This document shows positions 34,991-43,019 of a DNA stretch of 43,615 nucleotides, one piece after another. Origin of the DNA: Gemmatimonas sp. (GTDB taxonomy: Bacteria > Gemmatimonadota > Gemmatimonadetes > Gemmatimonadales > Gemmatimonadaceae); the NCBI GenBank assembly GCA_011390935.1, contig JAABRL010000033.1, positions 1,412 to 45,026 on the forward strand, given 5' to 3'. The notes beneath the pieces are model-generated. The model was not told where the DNA came from. It did not search any database and saw nothing but the letters and a program-made list of their open reading frames with translations. A program made the position numbers and the translations under genes. Within the stretch, counting starts at the first letter, position 1. The number at the start of each line of letters is the position of its first letter.

Positions 34991-36442
34991 ATGTACGATC
35001 GTGAACAGGTCAAGGCGATCACCGACAAGGTGCTCGATATGGCGTCCAAGGCCGACGCCGCAGAAGTCACCTTCTCCGGCGGTGAGCGCTCCGGCACCCG
35101 GTGGGCGAACTCGTCGATTACCACCAACCTCGTGCAGTTCGAGCGACAGGTGAGTGTGACCGTGCGCGTGGGGCAGCGACAGGCCTCGGCGCAAACCCGC
35201 GATCTGAGCGACGAAGGGCTGCGCGAGATGATCGCGGAGGCGTTCGAGCTGGCCGAGAAGGCGAACGAGGTGCCGCGCTTTCCCGAATGGCTCGGACCGC
35301 AGGAGTACATCCCGGTCAATGCGGCGCTTCCGTCCGTCGTGAATCTCGGCCCCGCGGAACGCGCGCGACTCGTGAAGACGAGTCTCGACATCGCCGAGTC
35401 CATGGGGGTCATGGGCGCGGGCTTCATCCCGAAGACGGACATCGCGACCTGCACGGCCAATTCGCTGGGGCTGTTCGCGTACTACCGCGCGGCTGATGTG
35501 GGATTCTCGCTTACCTGTCGTTTGGCCGACGGGAGCGGCTCCGGCTGGGCCGGCATCAGCGGTGTGAAGGACATGGCCATGCTCGACGCCGAAGCGCTTA
35601 CCAAAGACGCGGCGTCCAAAGCGGTGCGCAGCAAGGGGGCCAAGGCGATCGAGCCCGGTCGTTACACGGTGATTCTCGAGCCGCGCGCGAGTGCACGCTT
35701 TCTGTCGCTGGTAACCGGCATCTTCACGCAGGGTCGCGGCGGCGGTCCGGGCGGCGGCGCCGGTGCGTCGGCTGGTGGAGCGGCGGCCGGCGGCGCGGAC
35801 GCGGCGGCGAGTGACGGACCGGCCGGTGGCGGCCGAGGAGGAGGCGGCGGTGGCGGTGGCGGCGGCCTCTTCGGCGCCATGGGTGGCGCCGGGCAGTTCA
35901 TGGCGGGCAAGAAAGTCGGCGACAAGATCTTCAGCGACGGCTTCACGCTGCGCAGCGACATCGGCAATCCGATTCTGCGTCAGTCACCCATCGGTCCCGG
36001 CAACCGTGCTGCGGGTCCGGTCACGTGGCTTGAGAACGGCGTCCTCACCACGCTCGGCCCCGGACAGGCCGCCAATACGAATCAGAGTCTTGTGCAGGAA
36101 GGCACGGAGCTCTCCGTGGCCGACATGATTCGACAGACGCGTCGGGGGCTGCTCGTGAACTCGTTCTGGTACATTCGCGGTGTGCCGTCGCTCGAGCAGC
36201 CGCTCCTGAACACCGGCATGACACGCGACGGACTGTTTCTGATCGAGAACGGCGAGATCGTGGGACCCGTGCAGAACTTCCGCTGGAACATGTCTCCCGT
36301 GGTCGGCTACAACAATCTCACGCTCGTGGGCAAGTCGGTGCCCATGGGTACCGGTGAAGCGTTCGACGCAGGCAATGCGGCGCTCGTACCGCCGGTACGG
36401 ATCGAGGAATTCTACATGACGTCCATTTCACCCGCGGTCTGA
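34991..36442 (+). CDS. tldE: TldE/PmbA-like peptidase partner subunit with glycine-rich insert
   Basis: A 483-residue member of the TldD/PmbA family, the partner without its own metal-binding HExxxH. Recognisable parts are an N-terminal domain (ITDKVLDMASKADAAEVTF; SITTNLVQFERQVSVTVRVG) and a C-terminal domain (GLLVNSFWYIRGV; LFLIENGEIVGPVQNFRWNM). TldE and TldD form a heterodimeric protease acting on peptides. An insert at about residues 245-300 is glycine/alanine-rich and contains a run of ten glycines (283-292; 35837-35866) followed by LFG. No signal peptide is visible. The ATG at 34991 (MYDREQVKAI) fits the family; the frame is open further upstream without character. TldD follows after 2 nt. 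Confidence 0.88.
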   Translation: MYDREQVKAITDKVLDMASKADAAEVTFSGGERSGTRWANSSITTNLVQFERQVSVTVRVGQRQASAQTRDLSDEGLREMIAEAFELAEKANEVPRFPEWLGPQEYIPVNAALPSVVNLGPAERARLVKTSLDIAESMGVMGAGFIPKTDIATCTANSLGLFAYYRAADVGFSLTCRLADGSGSGWAGISGVKDMAMLDAEALTKDAASKAVRSKGAKAIEPGRYTVILEPRASARFLSLVTGIFTQGRGGGPGGGAGASAGGAAAGGADAAASDGPAGGGRGGGGGGGGGGLFGAMGGAGQFMAGKKVGDKIFSDGFTLRSDIGNPILRQSPIGPGNRAAGPVTWLENGVLTTLGPGQAANTNQSLVQEGTELSVADMIRQTRRGLLVNSFWYIRGVPSLEQPLLNTGMTRDGLFLIENGEIVGPVQNFRWNMSPVVGYNNLTLVGKSVPMGTGEAFDAGNAALVPPVRIEEFYMTSISPAV

Positions 36443-36444
36443 CC

Positions 36445-38118
36445 ATGAGCCCGACTCGTCGTGATTTCATCAAGGGCGTTGGCGCCACGGCGGCGCTCGC
36501 CATGTACTCGCGTGACCTGCTCGCCGAGACGATTGCGCTGTCACCGAAGGGACGCGTGCTCGAGACGCGCTTCAAGGGATTCGCCGATCTCGTGCTCGCG
36601 GATGCGAAGCTCGCGGGCTGCACGTATGCAGACGTTCGCTTCACGTTGACGTCGTCGCTGCCGGGCGCCACGGCCAACTTCCGCGCGAGTGGTGGGGGTG
36701 GCGCGGGCGGACCGGGCGGCGGCGGCGGTGGAGGCGGAGGCGGCAACATCTTCGGCGGTCGCGGTGGCGGCAACCGCACGCAGGGCATTCCGGCCGATGC
36801 TGATCGTCGCCCCGGCGGTTTTGGTGTCCGTGTCGTGCACAGCGGCGTGTGGGGCTTTGCCTCGAGCCCCATCGTCACGGAAGACGAACTGCGTCGCATT
36901 ACGGCGGTGGCGGTCGAAGTGGCGAAGGCCAGCGCCATCGCCAAGCGCACCGACCTCAAGCTCGCGCCGGTCCCTGCGTACGTGGCGAACTTCATCACGC
37001 CCATGGAGAAGCATCCCACGTCGGTCTCGGAGACCGACAAGCAGGCATGGGCGCAGGCCATCGTGGACAAGGCGAAGAGCGTGGAGGGTGTGACCGCGGT
37101 GTCCGTCACCGCCACGCACGGCTACGAATGGCGCTACTTCGCCTCGAGCGAAGGGTCGTACATCGAGCAGGAGCTCTTCACCACCACACCGAACATGTCG
37201 GTGACAGCGCGCGTTGGGGACGTGACGCGCACGCGCAACTACCCCGGCGAAGCGAAGATGGGCGGCTGGGAAGTCGCCGAGGCGACGGATTTCCTCGAGA
37301 ACGCAGAACAGGTGGCCACCGATGCGGTGGAGTTCTGCACGGCCAGGCCGCTGGGTTCGAGTGGGCTCAAGGATCTGGTGCTGTCGCCGTGGCACGCCAT
37401 GCTCACCATTCACGAAATCATTGCGCACGCCACCGAACTCGATCGCATCGTCGGCTACGAGGCCAACTACGCCGGCACGAGCTTCGTGAAGACCTCCGAC
37501 CTCGGCAAGCTCAAGTACGGCAGCAAGCTGCTCAACGTCACCTGCGACAAGAACAGCGCCGGACTCGGCAGCACCGGCTACGACGACGACGGCGTGAAAA
37601 CACAGCAGTGGCCGCTCATTCGTGACGGCATTCTGGTGGGGCTGCAGACGAATCGTGAAACCGCGCACCTCATTGGCGAGACCGAAAGCCGCGGCTGCAC
37701 CTTCGGCACGTCGTGGCGCGACTATCCGTTCCTGCGCATGCCGAACGTCCATGTGGATGCGGGACCGGACAACTCACCGTCTCTCGAAGAGCTGGTGGCC
37801 GATGTGAAGGACGGTGTCATGATCGACGGGCGCGGCAGCTACTCGATCGATCAGCAGCGCTACAACGGCCAGTTCGGCGGCCATGTCTTCTGGGAAATCA
37901 AGAACGGCAAGAAGACGCGCATGGTCACCGACGTGACGTACAATGCGATCACCACCGACTTCTGGGGCAATCTCGACGGCATCACCGGGCCCAAGGAGTG
38001 GCGCATGTTCGGTACGGGTGGTGACGCGAAGGGACAGCCCACGCAGACCAACAGCATTTCGCACGGCAGCCCCTGGCTGCTCATTCGCAAGATCCAGGTG
38101 GGCGCCGCGTTCGATTGA
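36445..38118 (+). CDS. tldD: TldD-like metallopeptidase with Tat signal and glycine-rich insert
   Basis: A 557-residue TldD-family metalloprotease. The zinc motif is HEIIAH (His323, Glu324, His328), and HATELDRIVGYEANYAG follows, typical of TldD. The N-terminus is a twin-arginine signal: SPTRRDFIKG with a weakly hydrophobic GATAALAMYS stretch. TldD of Escherichia coli is cytoplasmic, so this predicts an exported version. A glycine-rich insert at about 82-115 contains ten glycines in a row (91-100; 36715-36744) followed by NIFG. The C-terminus is ordinary (NSISHGSPWLLIRKIQVG). The gene begins 2 nt after tldE, so they are co-expressed. A strong hairpin at 38143-38179 follows. Confidence 0.9.
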   Translation: MSPTRRDFIKGVGATAALAMYSRDLLAETIALSPKGRVLETRFKGFADLVLADAKLAGCTYADVRFTLTSSLPGATANFRASGGGGAGGPGGGGGGGGGGNIFGGRGGGNRTQGIPADADRRPGGFGVRVVHSGVWGFASSPIVTEDELRRITAVAVEVAKASAIAKRTDLKLAPVPAYVANFITPMEKHPTSVSETDKQAWAQAIVDKAKSVEGVTAVSVTATHGYEWRYFASSEGSYIEQELFTTTPNMSVTARVGDVTRTRNYPGEAKMGGWEVAEATDFLENAEQVATDAVEFCTARPLGSSGLKDLVLSPWHAMLTIHEIIAHATELDRIVGYEANYAGTSFVKTSDLGKLKYGSKLLNVTCDKNSAGLGSTGYDDDGVKTQQWPLIRDGILVGLQTNRETAHLIGETESRGCTFGTSWRDYPFLRMPNVHVDAGPDNSPSLEELVADVKDGVMIDGRGSYSIDQQRYNGQFGGHVFWEIKNGKKTRMVTDVTYNAITTDFWGNLDGITGPKEWRMFGTGGDAKGQPTQTNSISHGSPWLLIRKIQVGAAFD

Positions 38119-38142
38119 GCGCGCCACGCTCAACCGATGGAC

Positions 38143-38179
38143 ACACGCCGCGCGATGCCGCCTGCATCGCGCGGCGTGT
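38143..38179. terminator. bidirectional hairpin terminator
   Basis: A perfect 16-bp inverted repeat, ACACGCCGCGCGATGC at 38143-38158 and its complement at 38164-38179, with a 5-nt loop. It lies 25 nt after the tldD stop and directly against the stop of the convergent DUF4159 gene (38180-38182), so it can serve both transcripts. No long U-tract follows, which is common in GC-rich bacteria. Confidence 0.75.
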
Positions 38180-38977
38180 TCACGTCATGGCATACACCAC
38201 GAGATTCGCGGCGAACTTGGTGTTGTCGCGCGACCGAAAGCGCTTGTTGCGCCAGTCGTAGTCCCACTCGCAGCCGTAATCCTTGTTGGTATAGATCACG
38301 CCCAACCGATTGCGATGCGTAACGCCACGCAGGTACTCGTGCACGATGTTGTCGCCCCATCCGTTCAGCTCGTGACTCGTTTGCGGTGGGCCGAACGGAA
38401 AGCGGAAGAACGCCGAGTAGAGCGGGTGGCTGTTGGGCAGCTTCGGCATGGCGCCGGGTGAGCCGAACACCTTCAGCATTTCGGCTTCGAACGTGGTCGC
38501 GTAGAGCCCGTTCACGTCGTGATTGCAATCGTCGGACACGAGCACGCCACCGGCATCCACGAAGCGACGCAGCCCTTCGCGCTCTGCCTCGGTAAAGCGC
38601 ACGAGCTTGTGTCCCGTCATGAACACCCATGGAAACGCCGCGAGCTCCTCGGAGTCGGCAGCGATCACGATTTCCTGTTCACGCACCGGCACGGTGGTGT
38701 ACTGCAGGATCGTGTCGAGCACGTTCGCACACACCTTTGGGTTGTAGTCCCAATCGCCGGAGCTGTAGCGAAGGCGCGCGAACTGGAACTCGCTGCGACG
38801 CAGGGCCGGGGTGGCAGTGGGCAGGAGTCCATCGGTGCCATCGCCGTCACGCGCGAATCGCGCCGCCGCGTGGGCGAGCGCCGGCGTGGCGCTCACGCTC
38901 GCCGCGAGCGCGGCAGCAGCGCTACCAAGCCGGCGGAGGAAGGTGCGACGGTCTGCGGGGGGATGCGGGATGGTCAT
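38180..38977 (-). CDS. DUF4159 family protein with Tat signal
   Basis: A 265-residue exported protein. The Tat signal is DRRTFLRRLGSAAAALAAS with cleavage near ATPALA. The mature part has DUF4159 features: FQFARLRYSSGDWDYNP, FPWVFMTGH, RRFVDAGGVLVSDDC and WRNKRFRSRDNTKFAANLVV. DUF4159 proteins are usually found in MoxR/BatA operons. Here the gene is converging on such an operon and stops just past the shared hairpin, 62 nt from tldD. The ATG at 38977 (MTIPHPP) was chosen since it precedes the twin arginines closely; the frame is open to 39268 without character. Confidence 0.85.
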   Translation of the reverse strand: MTIPHPPADRRTFLRRLGSAAAALAASVSATPALAHAAARFARDGDGTDGLLPTATPALRRSEFQFARLRYSSGDWDYNPKVCANVLDTILQYTTVPVREQEIVIAADSEELAAFPWVFMTGHKLVRFTEAEREGLRRFVDAGGVLVSDDCNHDVNGLYATTFEAEMLKVFGSPGAMPKLPNSHPLYSAFFRFPFGPPQTSHELNGWGDNIVHEYLRGVTHRNRLGVIYTNKDYGCEWDYDWRNKRFRSRDNTKFAANLVVYAMT

Positions 38978-39248
38978 GGCGCACCATGGACGGTTCAAGA
39001 GCGGAGCGCACCCGTGCGCACCACGGTGAAGGTTAATCCCGATTGCGATCCAGCGCCGCCATGTATGCCTGACGCGGCACGGCGACGCCGCGCAGCCTTG
39101 CGCACGTTGGTGCGCCGTGAACGCGATCTGGTCGTCATCGCCTTCTACGCCGTCACTGTACCGCTGCGGTGATCGCCTGATGATTTTTTCTATCCCATCT
39201 TGCCTCGCGGTGCTGTACGCATCTACGCTGTGCCTGATGCTGCCGTCG

Positions 39249-40535
39249 ATGCTCGCCCTTCGCCTCATTCCACCTTGCCGATCCGATCGTCTTCGCCCTG
39301 CGCCCGGACGCCGCAGGGGGCGCGTGCCGCAGCTGCTGCTCGGTCTGCTTGCCGTCGGGGCACCGCTGGGCGCGCAAGGCCGTGCTGGCGATCAAGGCCG
39401 CGCGCCCAGCGATGAACGCGGCGGACTGCGCCTCGGCAGTGAAGGCGAGGTCGATCTCACGCTCGGCGGCTATCTGCAGGTGGATGGTCGCTGGGTTTCG
39501 GGGGCCCTGCAGTCGCAGCCCGACGGCCTGTTGTTGCGACGTGCGCGCCTCATCTTCGACGCGGCCATGCCCGGCGGCTGGCACGTTCGGCTGCAACCCG
39601 ACTTCGGGCAGGGACGCGTGCTCATACAGGATGCGTTCGTCGGCTTTGAAGGGACACGCACCAACGCGCGCATCGGACGCTTCCGGCCGGCGTTCGGGGT
39701 GGAGCGTTTCCAGTCGTCGGCGACGTTGCTGCACGGTGAGCGCTCGCTGGTGAACTCGCTGATGCCAAGCCGCAGCTTCGGGGCACAGGTGGTGATGCAG
39801 CGTGATGCGCTCACGCTCACCCTCGGCGCGTTTCGTACGCCCATCGGGACCGACCTGCAGGTCGTCGACACCGACGGCGACGTGGACGCTCGAGAAGGAT
39901 CTGGGCATGACTGGCTGGCGCGGGTGGCGTGGGCCCGACAACGCGGAGCCCGGTACGCGTCGGCACAACTCGCGCTGCTGGCCGGTCGCGAGCGTGGAGA
40001 TCTCGAGGCCACCGGCGTATCGCGGTTGCTCACGGTCGGGCAGCAGCCCCTGCTCGCGTTCCGGAGCGATGGGACGGACGACGGAACGGCGGTCGCGGAT
40101 GGGGGGCGTGGACGACTCTCAGCCGGTGGTCTCGTCGGGAACGCGCAGACGCTGCTGGCCTTCGAAGGCGCGCTGTTCACGCAGGGCGCCCGCGTGGGGG
40201 CGGATCGGCGGGCGGTCACCGCCGGTGTGCTCACCTGGCGGGCAGGTCATGTGGTCGGCGGCACACGTCGGGCCTCGCAGGAGGTCCTGCCCACCAGCGA
40301 CCACGGTGCAATCGACGTTGGCGCGCGCGTGTCCATGCTCGGGGTGTGGGGCGAGGACATTGGACGCGTGATCACGCGACGGTCGGTCACACACGGCGCG
40401 AGTGGTGGCCTGGCCGTGGGCTGGATTCCGACGTCGCTGACGCGCTTGTCCATGGCGTACGAGCTCACCGTCGTGTCCCCGGGCCGCGTGGTGCGCGAGC
40501 ATGCGCTGCTCCTGCGGGTGCAACAGGGGTTCTGA
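39249..40535 (+). CDS. phosphate-selective porin O/P-like beta-barrel
   Basis: A 428-residue exported protein with a signal segment PQLLLGLLAVGAPLGAQG. The mature part resembles the OprO/OprP porin family: LTLGGYLQVDGRWVSG, LLLRRARLIFDAAMPGGWHV, LIQDAFVGFEG and RIGRFRPAFGVERFQSSATL. It ends LLLRVQQGF with a C-terminal Phe, as outer-membrane barrels do. The start is uncertain: ATGs at 39180, 39237 and 39249 and a GTG at 39324 are in frame, none with a Shine-Dalgarno site. The solute may be an anion such as phosphate or pyrophosphate. The gap 38978-39248 upstream shows no gene I can support. Confidence 0.78.
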   Translation: MLALRLIPPCRSDRLRPAPGRRRGRVPQLLLGLLAVGAPLGAQGRAGDQGRAPSDERGGLRLGSEGEVDLTLGGYLQVDGRWVSGALQSQPDGLLLRRARLIFDAAMPGGWHVRLQPDFGQGRVLIQDAFVGFEGTRTNARIGRFRPAFGVERFQSSATLLHGERSLVNSLMPSRSFGAQVVMQRDALTLTLGAFRTPIGTDLQVVDTDGDVDAREGSGHDWLARVAWARQRGARYASAQLALLAGRERGDLEATGVSRLLTVGQQPLLAFRSDGTDDGTAVADGGRGRLSAGGLVGNAQTLLAFEGALFTQGARVGADRRAVTAGVLTWRAGHVVGGTRRASQEVLPTSDHGAIDVGARVSMLGVWGEDIGRVITRRSVTHGASGGLAVGWIPTSLTRLSMAYELTVVSPGRVVREHALLLRVQQGF

Positions 40536-40568
40536 GGGAATGAGCCGGTTTGGCGCGATGCCGGGTAA

Positions 40569-40712
40569 GTACTGACGTTTGACGCGCCTGTAGGCCTCAA
40601 TCGAGACCTCTCGTTTGCCAACAAAGTGCTGCCCAGCAACGACTGCTTCGTGGGCCGCGACGATCCGATGGCCTCCGAGCTGCTCGACAGCGCCGCTACA
40701 GCTGGGACTTGA
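40569..40712 (+). pseudogene. decayed spondin-domain-like fragment
   Basis: A 47-codon open stretch after TAA (40566-40568) ends at TGA (40710-40712) and has no start codon. Its translation reads like a real protein fragment: LTFDAPVGLNRDLSFANK, then VLPSNDCFVGRDDPMASEL. The SFA..V.PSND.F.G pattern resembles bacterial spondin-domain proteins. The fragment lacks both ends of the usual domain and its last 17 bases overlap the 3' end of the cardiolipin synthase gene on the other strand. It is probably the remnant of a deleted gene. The family match is from memory. Confidence 0.4.
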
Positions 40713-41982
40713 TCGGAAGAATGAGGACCTCGGCAATGCGCTGACGCAGCGGCCGTGCCTTCCACATGGCGTGCGTGAATCGGATCGCGTCAAGCAGGTC
40801 CCGTTCGAACACGGTGGTCATGCGTGCTGCAAAGTCGACGTCAAAGACGTTGAGGCTGGCTTCGTCGTTGAGTTGAAAGGACCGCAGGTCGAAATTGGTG
40901 GAGCCGACGGACACGAGCTCGCCATCCACGATCAGCATCTTCATGTGCAGCATCGTGGGTTGATACCGATAGACCTCAACGCCGGCGCGCAACAACGGCC
41001 CCCACTCACCCTGGCTGGCCACGCGCACTGTCTCCGAATCCATGTGCGGTCCCGGCAGCAGCACACGAATGCGAACCCCGCGGCGCCGCGCCTCCACCAA
41101 CGCTTCAATCAACAGATCGTCGGGCACAAAATAGGCCGCGGCCAGGTCAATCGTGCGTGCCGCAGCCGCGACCGCCATGAGGTACATCAGGTGCATGCTT
41201 TCGCTGCCGCCAGCGGGTGACGCGATGAAGAGCTGCGCGGGCATGGTCCCGGCGGAGTCGAGCATGGGGAAATAGGCCTCCCCGCCCAGCACGCGGCCAG
41301 TGATCTTCATCCAATTGTCGTTGAATGCCGCCTGGAACTGCGCCACCGCCGGTCCTTCCACCCGGAAGTGCGCGTCGCGCCAGTGCGCGGGATCCTCCGC
41401 GTTACCGCTCCACTGATCGGCAATGCCGACACCACCCGTAAACGCCACTCGTCCATCCACCACCAACAGCTTGCGATGCGTCCGATTGTTGAGGCGCCGG
41501 AGCGAATACCACTGCAGTGGCCGATAGCGCTCGATTTCCACACCGGCACTGAGCATCTCCTCGAAGAGTGCCTGATCCAGTTTCACGCTGCCGGCCCAGT
41601 CGATCGTCACGTGCACCGGGACGCCAGCCCGTGCACGTTCGCCCAGCGCGTCCGACATCTCGCGCCCAATCGTCCCTGACCAATAGATATACGTCTCGAG
41701 TGTCACCGAATGCCGAGCGCTGCGAATCGCCGCCAGCATCGCCGGAAAGATTTCGGCGCCGTTCTGAAGCGCCGTGACGTGATTGTCGTTCGTGATCGTC
41801 GGGCCAAGCATCACCGACATCTCGCGGCGGAACTGAGCGCTGGCGATCGGAAATCGGTGAGGCAGGTGCCGCGTCACGGTCTTGTCGGACCGTCCGAATG
41901 TCACGAGCAAGATCACAACCGTGGCGGTGAGGAAAATCGCGATGGTGAGCGACCAGAACACATGCTGCCGGATCCAACGCAT
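40696..41982 (-). CDS. cls: cardiolipin synthase / phospholipase D family protein
   Basis: A 428-residue membrane-attached enzyme. One transmembrane helix lies near the N-terminus (FWSLTIAIFLTATVVILLVTF). Two HKD active sites are intact: HRKLLVVDG with His169 and HMKMLIVDG with His346, each with HxKxxxxD. The pattern LETYIYWSG after the anchor is typical of bacterial cardiolipin synthases, which join phosphatidylglycerol into cardiolipin. The start is the ATG at 41982 (MRWIRQHVFW); a TTG at 41994 is possible. Its 3' end runs 17 nt into the spondin-like remnant, so the neighbouring deletion stopped close to its stop codon. Confidence 0.93.
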   Translation of the reverse strand: MRWIRQHVFWSLTIAIFLTATVVILLVTFGRSDKTVTRHLPHRFPIASAQFRREMSVMLGPTITNDNHVTALQNGAEIFPAMLAAIRSARHSVTLETYIYWSGTIGREMSDALGERARAGVPVHVTIDWAGSVKLDQALFEEMLSAGVEIERYRPLQWYSLRRLNNRTHRKLLVVDGRVAFTGGVGIADQWSGNAEDPAHWRDAHFRVEGPAVAQFQAAFNDNWMKITGRVLGGEAYFPMLDSAGTMPAQLFIASPAGGSESMHLMYLMAVAAAARTIDLAAAYFVPDDLLIEALVEARRRGVRIRVLLPGPHMDSETVRVASQGEWGPLLRAGVEVYRYQPTMLHMKMLIVDGELVSVGSTNFDLRSFQLNDEASLNVFDVDFAARMTTVFERDLLDAIRFTHAMWKARPLRQRIAEVLILPIKSQL

Positions 41983-41992
41983 GGGTGACGCC

Positions 41993-42019
41993 AAAAGGGA
42001 TGAAGGAAGGTTCCCTTTT
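41993..42019. repeat. inverted repeat between two minus-strand genes
   Basis: AAAAGGGA (41993-42000) and TCCCTTTT (42012-42019) form perfect 8-bp arms around 11 nt. It begins 10 nt upstream of the cls ATG. It may be a weak terminator of the upstream gene (42157), as the minus-strand copy ends in TTTT, or a regulatory site. The rest of the gap 41983-42156 shows no gene. Confidence 0.4.
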
Positions 42020-42156
42020 CAGTACCCGCCTTCACGTCAAACGGCTGTCATGACCCTGCTCGTTAACCGCGTGGCGCTCCAGCGCGCACCGGCCTACCCC
42101 CTACGAGCTATTCCGGCACTGGCACTTCAGTGGCAGATTCAGGTCACAGGGGTGTG

Positions 42157-42831
42157 TCAGGTGTGCGGGGCTGGCTCAAGGGCGGAAGGCGGGTTGTGGA
42201 GTGCCACACGCAGCGTGATGCCGGCATCCCCGACGTGCATGCCGATCTGTGCGCTGGCCGCGCGTTGTTGCGCCCACTGCGTCCAGGGACTGTCGTGTAC
42301 GCAGGCGAGAGACAGTGGCTGCGTCGTGTCTCGCAGTGAGATGGAGATGTCAATTGCATGTGGGCTCAGCTCACTGGCGATCAGCACCTCCGTATGGTTG
42401 GACGCCACACAGTCGTGAATCGCATGCAGCAATGCCAATGCGATGTAGGTGAGTTCGTGGACGGCGACGGAGCCGACCTGCACGGGAAGCACCTGGCCGC
42501 GCAACGCCGCGCCACGGCCAAGCAGCGGCTGGGCAAATCGTGTCAGCAGGCCGAACCAGTGTTCGAGTGAGCCTGCGCGGGTTGGAGAGAGCGTGTCGCC
42601 ACCGCGCGGACCGCTCAACTCCCGCAGTTGGGCACCAAGCATGCGCAGTTCGTTGGAGATCGCTGCACAGGCAGTGGCGGAGACCTCTGGCGCAACGTGC
42701 GGCATCACATCAGCGCGAAGCGCGAGTGCGCTTGCGAGGCCACCGAGATCATGCGCCACCGTGTCCAGCACCTTCCGAAGGAGTGCCGCTTCCAGTGCTC
42801 CCTCGCGTGGTGACACTGTCGGGGAATTCAT
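42157..42831 (-). CDS. short histidine-kinase-like / ChpT-like phosphotransferase
   Basis: A 224-residue protein. Helix one carries an H-box-like motif, LDTVAHDLGGLASAL, with candidate phosphorylatable His27. A second helix follows (ATACAAISNELRMLGAQLREL), so the first half looks like a dimerisation and histidine-phosphotransfer four-helix bundle. The second half resembles a degenerate ATPase domain (VAVHELTYIALALLHAIHDC), with no clear glycine ATP-lid motifs. This suggests a ChpT-type phosphotransferase or a pseudo-kinase. GAGG eight or so bases before the ATG supports the start. It is divergent from the response regulator at 43020 with a 188-nt gap and is its likely partner. Confidence 0.6.
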   Translation of the reverse strand: MNSPTVSPREGALEAALLRKVLDTVAHDLGGLASALALRADVMPHVAPEVSATACAAISNELRMLGAQLRELSGPRGGDTLSPTRAGSLEHWFGLLTRFAQPLLGRGAALRGQVLPVQVGSVAVHELTYIALALLHAIHDCVASNHTEVLIASELSPHAIDISISLRDTTQPLSLACVHDSPWTQWAQQRAASAQIGMHVGDAGITLRVALHNPPSALEPAPHT

Positions 42832-43019
42832 GGGTGCCTCACAGCAATGCAGGGAAAGGCAGGTGACGCAGTGTACTCCGGAACGTAATCACCAGCTGCG
42901 CGATATCAGTACACGTGAGATCCGCGCTTGGTGCAACACCGCACGAATCTGATGCATACGAAGACACGTGAAGGGTCCGAGCGGGCAGATTGTCGAAGTG
43001 CACGACAGGGAGAAGACTC

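Noticed and set aside
39066..39172. Small plus-strand reading frame of 35 codons with a hydrophobic end
   Set aside because: No Shine-Dalgarno site, no recognisable motif, and arginine-rich sequence typical of a shadow frame in GC-rich DNA.
40602..40613. CGAGA-CC-TCTCG mini-hairpin between the convergent porin and cls genes
   Set aside because: Loop of only two bases, five-pair stem and no U-tract. It also falls inside the spondin-like coding remnant.
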